Part shown: in pieces, positions 1-6,879 of the stretch
Layout of the letters: each line of letters opens with the position of its first letter
How positions within the stretch are numbered: position 1 is the first letter of the stretch
Assembly (NCBI GenBank): GCA_964417885.1
Contig: CAYQKN010000050.1
Location: forward strand, 1 to 24,064
Reading direction: 5' to 3'
From: UKL13-2 sp964417885
Lineage (GTDB): Bacteria > Pseudomonadota > Gammaproteobacteria > Burkholderiales > Usitatibacteraceae
DNA: 24,064 bases
Notes under the pieces: model-generated
What the model saw: the letters and a program-made list of their open reading frames with translations, nothing else
What the model was told of the DNA's origin: nothing
The model's database searches: none
Position numbers and translations under genes: made by a program

Positions 1-325
1 AACGCCGATCGGTGACGATGATGATTCGCACCTGGGCGATTTCATTGAGGATACCCAGACGCTGGCGCCGGATGATTCCGCCCAGTACACCTCACTGCGG
101 GACGTGACCAAGGACGTGCTCGATTCCCTGACGCCCCGCGAGGCCAAGGTATTGCGGATGAGATTTGGTATTGAAATGAACACCGATCACACGCTGGAAG
201 AGGTGGGCAAGCAGTTTGATGTGACGCGCGAGAGAATCCGCCAGATCGAAGCCAAGGCATTGCGCAAACTGCGCCATCCGTCGCGCTCGGAAAAGCTGAA
301 AAGTTTCCTCGAAACCGACAGCTGA
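1..325 (+). CDS. rpoD: RNA polymerase sigma factor RpoD (sigma-70), C-terminal part
   Basis: This is the 3' end of the primary sigma factor gene; the 5' part lies outside the window and the reading frame is open from base 2. The visible 107 residues contain the acidic stretch GDDDDSHLGDFIED and the region 4.2 helix-turn-helix with the hallmark EVGKQFDVTRERIRQIEAKA. That helix recognises the -35 promoter element. The protein ends KSFLETDS, close to the usual end of proteobacterial RpoD, so the C-terminus is intact. A strong rho-independent terminator follows about 30 bases downstream. Identification is firm because region 4.2 of primary sigma factors is nearly invariant and alternative sigma factors lack this full motif. 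Confidence 0.97.
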   Translation, partial: TPIGDDDDSHLGDFIEDTQTLAPDDSAQYTSLRDVTKDVLDSLTPREAKVLRMRFGIEMNTDHTLEEVGKQFDVTRERIRQIEAKALRKLRHPSRSEKLKSFLETDS

Positions 326-353
326 TCAATCTGAAATTCGCTCCAGATCAAAA

Positions 354-381
354 ACGGCCCGCATCGCGGGCCGTTTTTTTT
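354..381 (+). terminator. Rho-independent terminator of rpoD
   Basis: A perfect 9-bp GC-rich stem (ACGGCCCGC at 354–362 with GCGGGCCGT at 366–374) closes a 3-nt ATC loop and is followed by an eight-T run at 374–381. It lies 28 bases after the rpoD stop codon. The FNR-like box of the next gene begins only seven bases further on, so this hairpin insulates that gene from rpoD read-through. Confidence 0.93.
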
Positions 382-387
382 GCTCGT

Positions 388-428
388 TTGATCCCTGTCA
401 AGCGCCGGAACACGGGTCAAGCTACACT
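388..428 (+). promoter_or_regulatory. FNR/ANR-like box with -10 element upstream of the first universal stress gene
   Basis: TTGATCCCTGTCAA at 388–401 matches the FNR/ANR consensus TTGAT-N4-ATCAA at nine of ten fixed positions. A -10-like TACACT lies at 423–428. A start site near 436 puts the box centre (394.5) at about -41.5, the classical position for class II activation by FNR-family regulators. The sequence match and spacing are seen directly. Oxygen-dependent control is inferred from how FNR/ANR works in other proteobacteria, where universal stress proteins are common targets. Confidence 0.7.
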
Positions 429-462
429 CAAGCCTCTGCATCCCTGTTCGCGAGGTGACGAC

Positions 463-906
463 ATGTTCAAGCAAATCCTGGTGTCGACCGACGGCACCAA
501 ACTTTCCATGAAAGCAGTCGACAAAGCGTTGGACATGGCAAAGCAATCCGGCGCGGCGCTGACCGTTGTCACAGTCGTTCCGCCGTATCCCGCGACACCG
601 ACCGGCGATGGATATGTGCTGGAACCGATGTCCGGTGATGCGTGGGAAAAGCTGATGAAAAAAAATGCCGACCGCATCCTGGCGGTAGTGGGGAAACGGG
701 CACAGGCAAAGCAGGTGCAGGCCTCGCTGCTTGCGGTGAACAATGACCCGCCCTACGTCGGCATACTTGCGGCCGCAAAGAAGCAAAAATGCGATCTGAT
801 CATCATGGCCTCGCACGGTCGCAGCAGCTTATCGGCGCTGCTGCTGGGCAGCGAAACCATGAAAGTGCTCGCCCACAGCACCATACCGGTACTGGTCTAC
901 CGCTGA
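463..906 (+). CDS. Universal stress protein (UspA family), first copy
   Basis: The product is a 147-residue single-domain UspA-family protein, cytoplasmic and probably dimeric, of the kind associated with survival of starvation, oxygen limitation and other stresses. It starts MFKQILVSTDGT, the standard first beta-strand and Asp of the family, and ends in the ATP-loop region ASHGRSSLSALLLGS followed by IPVLVYR. The nucleotide-binding motif G-2X-G-9X-G-S is complete except that its first Gly is Ala. The start at 463 is chosen because GAGGTG lies six bases upstream. An in-frame ATG at 388 falls inside the FNR-like box and adds 25 residues unlike the family. It is transcribed separately from rpoD and converges on the second stress gene. 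Confidence 0.93.
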   Translation: MFKQILVSTDGTKLSMKAVDKALDMAKQSGAALTVVTVVPPYPATPTGDGYVLEPMSGDAWEKLMKKNADRILAVVGKRAQAKQVQASLLAVNNDPPYVGILAAAKKQKCDLIIMASHGRSSLSALLLGSETMKVLAHSTIPVLVYR

Positions 907-919
907 ACTTGCCGGTCTT

Positions 920-949
920 GCCGGCCCCTTGATAGCGGCCGGCTTATTT
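920..949. terminator. Hairpin between two convergent universal stress genes
   Basis: GCCGGCC at 920–926 pairs perfectly with GGCCGGC at 937–943 around a 10-nt loop. On the plus strand a T-rich TTATTT follows, overlapping the stop codon of the minus-strand gene. The position between two stop codons fits a terminator for the plus-strand gene. The stem is only 7 bp and the T tract is interrupted. Confidence 0.5.
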
Positions 950-1369
950 GACCAGCAGTACCGGCACGCTGGAATGGGCGAGCACCTTGGTTGCGACCGA
1001 ACCCATCACCAGGGTGCCGAGCGCCGAGCGTCCATGTGTACCCATGACAATCAGCACTGAGCCGCCTTCGCTGGCTGCCTTTGCGATTTCTGCACCAGGA
1101 TCACCGACACGCTTTATTTCTCCCGCCTTCAGCCCGCGCGCGGTGATTGCCGCCCGCGCGCCAGCCAGGGCCTCCTCTGCTTCCTCCGCGTAGTACTGGT
1201 CCAGAACTTCCTGTCCCAGCCACGCGCGCGCACGCGGCGACGGGACCGGCAAATGCACATATATCAGTGTGATGTCCGGCTTGACGCCAAAAATATCCGC
1301 GTGATCCAGAACATATTGCGTGGCGCGGAGGCAGCTATCCGAGCCGTCTATTGCGATCAGGACTTTCAT
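944..1369 (-). CDS. Universal stress protein (UspA family), second copy
   Basis: This encodes a 141-residue UspA-family protein starting MKVLIAIDGSDSC, with a complete nucleotide-binding motif GTHGRSALGTLVMGS near the C-terminus and the usual ending VPVLLVK. It differs clearly from its convergent neighbour, so the two are paralogues and not a recent duplication. The start at 1369 is chosen because GGAG (complement of 1376–1379) lies six bases upstream; a GTG four codons earlier overlaps that ribosome binding site. The gene follows the acyltransferase gene on the same strand by 68 bases but appears to have its own FNR-like promoter in that gap. The role is inferred from family membership; substrate and partners cannot be read from sequence. 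Confidence 0.93.
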   Translation of the reverse strand: MKVLIAIDGSDSCLRATQYVLDHADIFGVKPDITLIYVHLPVPSPRARAWLGQEVLDQYYAEEAEEALAGARAAITARGLKAGEIKRVGDPGAEIAKAASEGGSVLIVMGTHGRSALGTLVMGSVATKVLAHSSVPVLLVK

Positions 1370-1398
1370 GAAGGTCTCCACGGTTAGGGGCTATCCGG

Positions 1399-1441
1399 AA
1401 TATTGCCATCTTTTGGGTCGGGCATTTTTGACCTGGGTCAG
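1399..1441 (-). promoter_or_regulatory. FNR/ANR-like box and -10 element for the second universal stress gene
   Basis: The 14-mer at 1428–1441 (minus strand CTGACCCAGGTCAA) matches seven of ten fixed positions of TTGAT-N4-ATCAA and is itself near-palindromic. The -10-like AATATT at 1399–1404 predicts a start near 1392, placing the box centre (1434.5) at about -42 to -43. The match is weaker than the one upstream of the first stress gene. The box overlaps the stop codon of the preceding gene. Confidence 0.5.
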
Positions 1442-4134
1442 GTGGCATCGAGCGCCAACACCAGGCGTACGCTGTGATTCGGGTGATCATGCTCGACGAT
1501 CGAGAATCCGAGCTGTTTGACCAGTCCAAGCATGCCGGCGTTCGCCGGCAGTACCGACCCCTCGAGCGCCGCGTATCCTGCGTCGCGTGCGCAGGCCACC
1601 AGCGATTTCATCAGTGTCCTGCCGAGCCCGCGCCCCTGCCATGCATCAGCCACAACGATAGCGAATTCAGCCGTCCGGCGATCCGGGTTCGGGAAATACC
1701 GCGCGACGCCGACAAACTGATCGTCGTCGGTGTTAATCGCGACCAGCGCCATCTCACGAGCATAATCAAGCTGCGTGAACCGGGCGATCATTTCCGCGGA
1801 AAGAGCGGTCAGCGAGTGCTGGAAGCGATTGTAGCGGGCGATATCAGAAAGCCCCTCAAAGAAAGCATGTTCGCGGCCGGCATCATCGGGCCGAATTGGC
1901 CGGAGCAGCAAAGTCATGCCGTCTTTCAACCGTATTTCCCGTTCCAGTTCGACCGGGTAAGGAAAAACTGCCATATGCCGGTAGCGCAGATCCGTAACCG
2001 GCGACGCCGGATCAATACTGACCGACATACCGGCAATCGTTGCTCCCCCGGGATGTACCAGCACCGGATTCAGTTCCATTCTTACAATCCATGGCAGCAG
2101 GCAAGCCATCACTGAAACCCGCTGCAACAAGTCAATCAGCGCCTGATCGTCAATCGGCGGGACATTGCTGAAAGCCCCGAGCACATGGTGTATGCGCGTA
2201 TCACGGACCAGGTGCGTGGCAAGTGCCGGGTTCAGCGGCGGCATCGCAACCGACATGTCGTGCAGGGCATCCATGGCAATGCCGCCAGCTCCAAACCCGA
2301 TTACCGGGCCAAACACCGGATCGCGCCGGATCGCGACGAAAACTTCGCGCTGGTGATGAAATTTGCACATTGTCTGAACCAGGACAGTAACACCGGCTGC
2401 CTGCCGATCGCCTGTGCGGCACTGCGCCGCCAGATCATCAAACGCATTGCCAACCTGCCGTGCATTCAGCAAATTCAACTTCGCGATACCCGGTCCCGCC
2501 TTGTTGGCGCCAGCCGGCGGGACCATGCGCAAGGCAATCGGGTAACCGAGCGCTTTTGCGCACGCAACCGCCTGCTCCCGTGTCGTTGCGGATCGGCCGG
2601 AAATCACCGGCAATCCGAATGCGGCTGCCAGTTCCCCGGCCTCCCGGTCGGTTAACACCAGTCGTTTCTCGCCCAATGCGGATTCACGAATATGGCGAGC
2701 CCTGGCGAGGGCCTTCGCCGCTTCGTGAAAACTCATGGCGCCATGCGCGGGCACCGAATGCATCAGCATCTCCTGATGCCGTCGAAATCGTGCCAGATAC
2801 GAGAACGCCTCGATGGCACTCTCGGGGGTAAGGAAATTGGCAATCCCGGCCTGGTCCAGCAGGTTTCTGGCCGATGAAATGGATGCGCCGCCGAGCCAGG
2901 CGGTGATCAAAGGCTTTTCATGCCTGGCAGCGACAGGAATCAGCGAATTAACCGTATCGACAGGCTTGGCAGCGAATTGCGGCGCGTACAGTGCCAGCAG
3001 CCCATCAACGCCCGGGTCCGCCATCGCGGCCTCGGCGGCTGCGGCAAAACACGCCGGCGTGGCATCTCGCGTGAGTTCAACCGGGTTGGATTTTGGCCCG
3101 TGGCCGGGAACCGCCGCGCTCAGTGACTTGATTGTTGCCGAACCGAGCGATGCCAGTTCGAGTCGATTTGCCCTCACGCAATCGGCCGCGACCATACCGG
3201 GCCCGCGGCCATTGGAGATGATTGCCAGGCGCTTTCCAGCCGGACGCTTGCCCACAGCCAGCATGCGCGCCGCGGCAAATAATTGCATCGAATTTTCAAC
3301 CCGAACCGCGCCCGCCCGTGCCAGGGCCGCATCGAAAACCGCATCCTGGTATCCGGCGGGCGCCGCATCACCGGCTGGCCCGTTTCCATTCGCGGCCTGC
3401 CGCCCCGCCTTCAGGACGATCACCGGCTTGACGCGCGCGGCCGCGCGCAGTGCAGACATGAACCCGCGCGCGTCGCGCACCTGTTCCAGGTACATCATGA
3501 TGCTCTTCGTCATCTCGTCGTAGAGCAGAAAATCGAGCAATTCGCCGACATCGACACCCGTGCGGCCATCAATCGAAGCCACACAGGAGAAACCGATCCC
3601 GGTCGACGCCGCCCAGTCGAGCACCGCGCTGCACACGGCACCGGACTGCGATACCAGCGCAAGCGAACCTGGGCGCACGCACTCGTGTGCAAGCGTGGCA
3701 TTGAGCCCGCAATGCGGGCGCATGATGCCGAAGGACTCCGGGCCGATCAGGCGCATGCCGAACCGGTCGAGTTCCGTGCGGAGCGCCGTAGCGCGCAGAC
3801 GCCCTTCCTCGCTTGATTCGTCAAAGCCGCCGGGCAACACCATGACGTTGCGGATGCCGGCCGATCCCGCCTCGTGAATCAATCCCGTGACCGCACCTGC
3901 CGGTGTTGCGATGACGGCCAGGTCTGGTGTCGCGGGCAGATCCTTCAGTCTGGCGTAGCAAGGATTGCCAAACACACTGTCATGGCGTGGATTGACCGGA
4001 TAGAGGGTGCCATCAAATCGCGCCCGCAGCATGTTTTCGTAGAGCAATCGGCCCAGCGCGCCGGGACGTTCCGAGGCGCCGATGAGCGCAATGCTTCGCG
4101 GCGCCAGCATGGCGGCAAGAAAATGTGCAGTCAT
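1438..4134 (-). CDS. Pat-type protein lysine acyltransferase: NDP-forming acyl-CoA synthetase fold plus GNAT domain
   Basis: The 898-residue protein has a CoA-binding Rossmann domain at about residues 1–130 (PRSIALIGASERPGALG), a succinyl-CoA-ligase-like domain (VSQSGAVCSAVLDWA) to about 460, an ATP-grasp domain at about 490–700 and a C-terminal GNAT domain at about 730–890 with the acetyl-CoA loop QGRGLGRTLM. A Glu in RRTAEFAIVV sits where the catalytic Glu of Salmonella Pat lies. The ligase His of the usual SHTGALAG motif is replaced (GDAAPAG), as expected for acyltransferases that no longer make acyl-CoA. Such enzymes acetylate lysines of acyl-CoA synthetases. The start at 4134 gives the usual N-terminus; an upstream in-frame start adds 15 residues. 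No strong ribosome binding site is visible. Confidence 0.9.
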   Translation of the reverse strand: MTAHFLAAMLAPRSIALIGASERPGALGRLLYENMLRARFDGTLYPVNPRHDSVFGNPCYARLKDLPATPDLAVIATPAGAVTGLIHEAGSAGIRNVMVLPGGFDESSEEGRLRATALRTELDRFGMRLIGPESFGIMRPHCGLNATLAHECVRPGSLALVSQSGAVCSAVLDWAASTGIGFSCVASIDGRTGVDVGELLDFLLYDEMTKSIMMYLEQVRDARGFMSALRAAARVKPVIVLKAGRQAANGNGPAGDAAPAGYQDAVFDAALARAGAVRVENSMQLFAAARMLAVGKRPAGKRLAIISNGRGPGMVAADCVRANRLELASLGSATIKSLSAAVPGHGPKSNPVELTRDATPACFAAAAEAAMADPGVDGLLALYAPQFAAKPVDTVNSLIPVAARHEKPLITAWLGGASISSARNLLDQAGIANFLTPESAIEAFSYLARFRRHQEMLMHSVPAHGAMSFHEAAKALARARHIRESALGEKRLVLTDREAGELAAAFGLPVISGRSATTREQAVACAKALGYPIALRMVPPAGANKAGPGIAKLNLLNARQVGNAFDDLAAQCRTGDRQAAGVTVLVQTMCKFHHQREVFVAIRRDPVFGPVIGFGAGGIAMDALHDMSVAMPPLNPALATHLVRDTRIHHVLGAFSNVPPIDDQALIDLLQRVSVMACLLPWIVRMELNPVLVHPGGATIAGMSVSIDPASPVTDLRYRHMAVFPYPVELEREIRLKDGMTLLLRPIRPDDAGREHAFFEGLSDIARYNRFQHSLTALSAEMIARFTQLDYAREMALVAINTDDDQFVGVARYFPNPDRRTAEFAIVVADAWQGRGLGRTLMKSLVACARDAGYAALEGSVLPANAGMLGLVKQLGFSIVEHDHPNHSVRLVLALDAT

Positions 4135-4168
4135 GCGCCGATTATGACCCGATCGGCCGGATATCGGA

Positions 4169-4194
4169 TTGCACCCCACCTACTTCGCTATAAT
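4169..4194 (+). promoter_or_regulatory. Promoter of the tRNA gene
   Basis: A perfect -10 element TATAAT lies at 4189–4194, 23 bases before the mature tRNA, followed by a GC-rich CACGCG discriminator typical of stable-RNA promoters. The best -35-like hexamer, TTGCAC at 4169–4174, is only 14 bases upstream, shorter than the usual 16–18, so the -35 assignment is uncertain. Confidence 0.55.
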
Positions 4195-4217
4195 CACGCG
4201 TGTCTTGCAGACGGTAC

Positions 4218-4294
4218 GGGCCGTTAGCTCAGTTGGTTAGAGCAGAGGACTCATAATCCTTTGGTCGTTGGTTCAAGTCCAACACGGCCCACCA
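4218..4294 (+). tRNA. tRNA-Ile2 (anticodon CAT, lysidine type)
   Basis: The 77-nt cloverleaf has a 7-bp acceptor stem (GGGCCGT at 4218–4224 with ACGGCCC at 4284–4290), a GCTC/GAGC D stem, anticodon loop CTCATAA, a T arm with GGTTCAAGTCC and an encoded CCA at 4292–4294. Anticodon CAT could mean elongator Met, initiator Met or Ile2. The variable and T-arm sequence TTGGTCGTTGGTTCAAGTCC closely resembles E. coli ileX and not metT/U, and ileX also sits close to rpoD in E. coli. The first acceptor pair G-C rules out the initiator. As Ile2 it would need TilS to convert C34 to lysidine and read AUA. Confidence 0.88.
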
Positions 4295-4327
4295 ATAATC
4301 CGCTGCACCGCGTGAACATCCGCATCT

Positions 4328-5299
4328 TTACTGCAGCCATATCCGGCTGACAAAGAACACGCCATTCGCGACCGGACGCACGGCAAAAACGCTGATATCC
4401 GCCACGTTCCGCAAATCAAGTGCGCGATGCTTTGGTCCTTTCGCCACCTCCTGCAGCGGCAGCGTAACCGTGAGGCGCGACTCGGGCGGTATCCGAACCG
4501 GCCGGTTGAATCGATCGTCGTATCGATAATTGTGTAGCCGGTCATGCACCCGGACCACCAGTTCCAACTCGTCTTTTCCGGGATTGGTCAGGTCCAGCGC
4601 CAGGCTGCGGTAGCCGGTCCATTGCGGGTAAGGTTCGGTCATGTGCATGGCGGGATACTGGCCCGTGTCCATTGCCACGCACAGGGCCAGTTCGCCGGGA
4701 GTCTGCGCCCACCGTGACGGCAGCGGCGATCGCTCCACGTTGTGACCGTCTTGCGAAATGAAGTACAGGTCGAGCCGGTTGCCCGCCTGGGTGATGCCGG
4801 GGAACCGGGCATCACGCCATGCATAGGCGGCAATGCAGGTTGCCAGCGGCGCCAGCGCGACCAGTGCAGCAAGTAGCCCGGCCAGGATCAGCCCGCGCTT
4901 TTGCCAGATCGGCCGCCGTACACCTCCGCCATAAACCCCAGCATGGATGGCAAGGCAGGCAGTCGCGCCAAGCACATCGCTGAACACATCGGTCAACGAC
5001 GAACCCCGGTGCGTGAACTGCTGGGCAATTTCCGTCAACGCGCCGACCAAGATGGCGATACCGAGTGCGCCCAGGTAGGGCAGCCACCACTGCGCAACAG
5101 GCGCCGCCGGTCGCGCGCGGAGTACAGCAAGCGCCATCAATGCCATGGCGCCAAAGGCCAGCGGGTGACCGGTCTTGTGCAGGACATGCAAAAATCGGGT
5201 CGAATTCGGCAGCCCGGCAAACACCACCAGCGCCGCGAGGGCGAGCGAGGCGGCAACGTAATAGGCGGTGGCGACGGCTGGGATGCGTTTGTCTGACAT
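4328..5299 (-). CDS. VanZ-family membrane protein with C-terminal beta-rich domain
   Basis: This encodes a 323-residue membrane protein. Four hydrophobic segments in the first 125 residues carry VanZ-like signatures: HVLHKTGHPLAFG in place of the common DKxxHxxxF, then GALTEIAQQFTHRGSSLTDVFSDVLGA. A fifth hydrophobic segment at about 137–160 leads to a soluble domain of about 160 residues. That domain has the pattern YRSLALDLTNPG, RVHDRLHNYRYDDRFNR and ALDLRNVADISVF, resembling galactose-binding jelly-roll modules. VanZ proteins are linked to glycopeptide resistance or the envelope, but most have no known function, so none is assigned. The start at 5299 precedes the first membrane segment. 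In-frame starts at 5329 and 5497 are possible, and no strong ribosome binding site decides between them. Confidence 0.8.
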   Translation of the reverse strand: MSDKRIPAVATAYYVAASLALAALVVFAGLPNSTRFLHVLHKTGHPLAFGAMALMALAVLRARPAAPVAQWWLPYLGALGIAILVGALTEIAQQFTHRGSSLTDVFSDVLGATACLAIHAGVYGGGVRRPIWQKRGLILAGLLAALVALAPLATCIAAYAWRDARFPGITQAGNRLDLYFISQDGHNVERSPLPSRWAQTPGELALCVAMDTGQYPAMHMTEPYPQWTGYRSLALDLTNPGKDELELVVRVHDRLHNYRYDDRFNRPVRIPPESRLTVTLPLQEVAKGPKHRALDLRNVADISVFAVRPVANGVFFVSRIWLQ

Positions 5300-5472
5300 G
5301 ACTCGCCCGGTATCCTGATTTTTCGGCATGGCATCCGGAAGTTGCCTGCGCGCATTGGCGATGTCGCCCTTTCGCAGACCGTTTGGCGACCGTCGCGACG
5401 TCAAATGGAAACGCACGGCCGGCGAACGGTTGGGTGTCGGCTGGCAGGACGCGGCAATGGCGTGACAAAAAG

Positions 5473-5486
5473 TTGCGATGTCGCAA
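5473..5486. promoter_or_regulatory. Inverted repeat in the divergent vanZ–kinase intergenic region
   Basis: TTGCGA at 5473–5478 and TCGCAA at 5481–5486 form a perfect 6-bp dyad with a TG centre, 44 bases before the kinase start codon. A -10-like GCTAAT lies at 5498–5503. The left arm could serve as a -35 element, but the 19-bp spacing is long. No regulator is recognised. Confidence 0.3.
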
Positions 5487-5529
5487 ATGCACTGCATGCT
5501 AATCTACGATCAAACCGTGCGCAAACCTC

Positions 5530-6846
5530 ATGTCGACATTGTTGCCAGAAACCATTGAGCAGTCGCTGCCCCGAAAGCTGGGAAAGTACACGCTGACCAG
5601 GGTGCTCGGCACCGGATCCACCAGCACGGTCTACCTTGCCGAGGATCCGTTTCACCAGCGCGATGTCGCGATCAAGGTGATCCAGAAAAAGACCATTGAC
5701 GATCCGGAAAGCAGGCTTGCCGACATGAGCCTGCAGATGGAATCTGCTCTGCTTGGCAAGATTGACCACCCGCACATCGTCAAGGTCTACGACGTGGTCG
5801 AGGAAGGGGACGAGCATTACATCGTCATGGAGTATGTCGGTGGCGGAACCATGGAGCGGCATTGCGCCCGCGGCATGCTGCTCAGCTATGAAGCGGTGGT
5901 GGATACGATATTCAAATGTGGCAAGGCGCTTGAGTACATGAACGGCGTCGGACTGATTCATCGCGACATCAAGCCGGCCAACATACTGGTCACCCCCACC
6001 AACGACATTCGACTGAGCGATCTTGGCGCCTCGCTGATGGCCGCGCGTGCCGGGCAGAGCGATGCCGGGGTCGGCACCCCTTTTTACATGTCACCCGAAC
6101 AGTTGGTGTCGCACCCGCTGGATTTTCGCAGCGACATGTTCTCGCTGGGCATCGTGTTCTATGAACTGCTGACGGGCGAAAAGCCGTTTGACGGCCCGAA
6201 TATGCAAATGCTGCTGCACCAGGTGTTTACCGCCACACCGGTTGCCCCAAGCAAAATCCGCCCGAGCGTGCCCAAGGCGCTCGACGCCATTGTCGCGCGC
6301 ATGCTGGGCAAGCTTCCGTCGGAACGGTACGAGTCCTGGCGCGAATGCCTTGATGAACTGGTCAGCGTGGCCTCGGTTGCGCCGGATGAAGTCCTGCCGA
6401 TCAATCTGTCCAGCGCCAGCGAGCGGTTTCGCCTGTTGCGCGAGTCGACTTTTTTCCGATTTTTTTCCGACGAAGACCTTTGGCACGTCCTGGAAATTGG
6501 CACTTTCGAGCCAATTTACCAGGGCGATGTGCTGATCCGGGAAGGCGACGCGGGTGGCTACTTCCTGATTCTGCTTGGCGGACAGGCCCGTGTATCCAAA
6601 CAGGGGCGGTTGATCGACCTGGTGCCGAGCGGCATGAGTATCGGCGAAATATCCTATGTGCTGGAAGGCCGCGTGAAACGCAACACGACTTGCGTTGCCG
6701 TGACCGATGGCATTGTGCTGCGCATTTCGGACGAAGCATTGCGCGGCGCGTCGGATGTCTGCCGCTCAAGATTCGAGAAGACGTTCCTGCAAACCATGGC
6801 AAGCTGGCTGGTCGACGCGGACAAGCGATTGGGCGCCGTGCCCTAG
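5530..6846 (+). CDS. Serine/threonine protein kinase fused to a cyclic-nucleotide-binding-type domain
   Basis: The 438-residue protein has a Hanks-type kinase domain at about residues 18–280: glycine loop GTGSTSTV, ATP-anchoring K49 in VAIKV, helix-C E71, catalytic HRDIKPAN with D146 and N151, and SPE at 188–190. The metal-binding motif is DLG (164–166) instead of DFG, which is tolerated in some active kinases. Residues about 306–425 form a cNMP/Crp-type beta-barrel (FEPIYQGDVLIREGDAGGYFLILLGG) with a Gly-Glu pair at 372–373 in the nucleotide cassette. No transmembrane segment is seen, so it is likely cytosolic. It probably phosphorylates proteins under control of a bound ligand, but ligand and substrate are unknown. 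The start is the only Met before the kinase fold; its ribosome binding site is weak. Confidence 0.92.
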   Translation: MSTLLPETIEQSLPRKLGKYTLTRVLGTGSTSTVYLAEDPFHQRDVAIKVIQKKTIDDPESRLADMSLQMESALLGKIDHPHIVKVYDVVEEGDEHYIVMEYVGGGTMERHCARGMLLSYEAVVDTIFKCGKALEYMNGVGLIHRDIKPANILVTPTNDIRLSDLGASLMAARAGQSDAGVGTPFYMSPEQLVSHPLDFRSDMFSLGIVFYELLTGEKPFDGPNMQMLLHQVFTATPVAPSKIRPSVPKALDAIVARMLGKLPSERYESWRECLDELVSVASVAPDEVLPINLSSASERFRLLRESTFFRFFSDEDLWHVLEIGTFEPIYQGDVLIREGDAGGYFLILLGGQARVSKQGRLIDLVPSGMSIGEISYVLEGRVKRNTTCVAVTDGIVLRISDEALRGASDVCRSRFEKTFLQTMASWLVDADKRLGAVP

Positions 6847-6879
6847 CTGCTGAGGCCGGCACCATGGCGCCGAACTTGA

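Noticed and set aside
388..462. Upstream in-frame ATG for the first universal stress protein
   Set aside because: It lies inside the FNR-like box, upstream of the likely transcription start, and adds residues unlike the family; the ATG at 463 has a good ribosome binding site.
4218..4294. Reading the CAT-anticodon tRNA as elongator tRNA-Met
   Set aside because: The variable loop and T arm resemble E. coli ileX, which also lies near rpoD. A tRNA classifier would settle it; the Met reading is not fully excluded.
6847..6879. Hairpin terminator between the kinase and DUF349 stop codons
   Set aside because: The GC-rich sequence there forms only short imperfect stems with no T tract.
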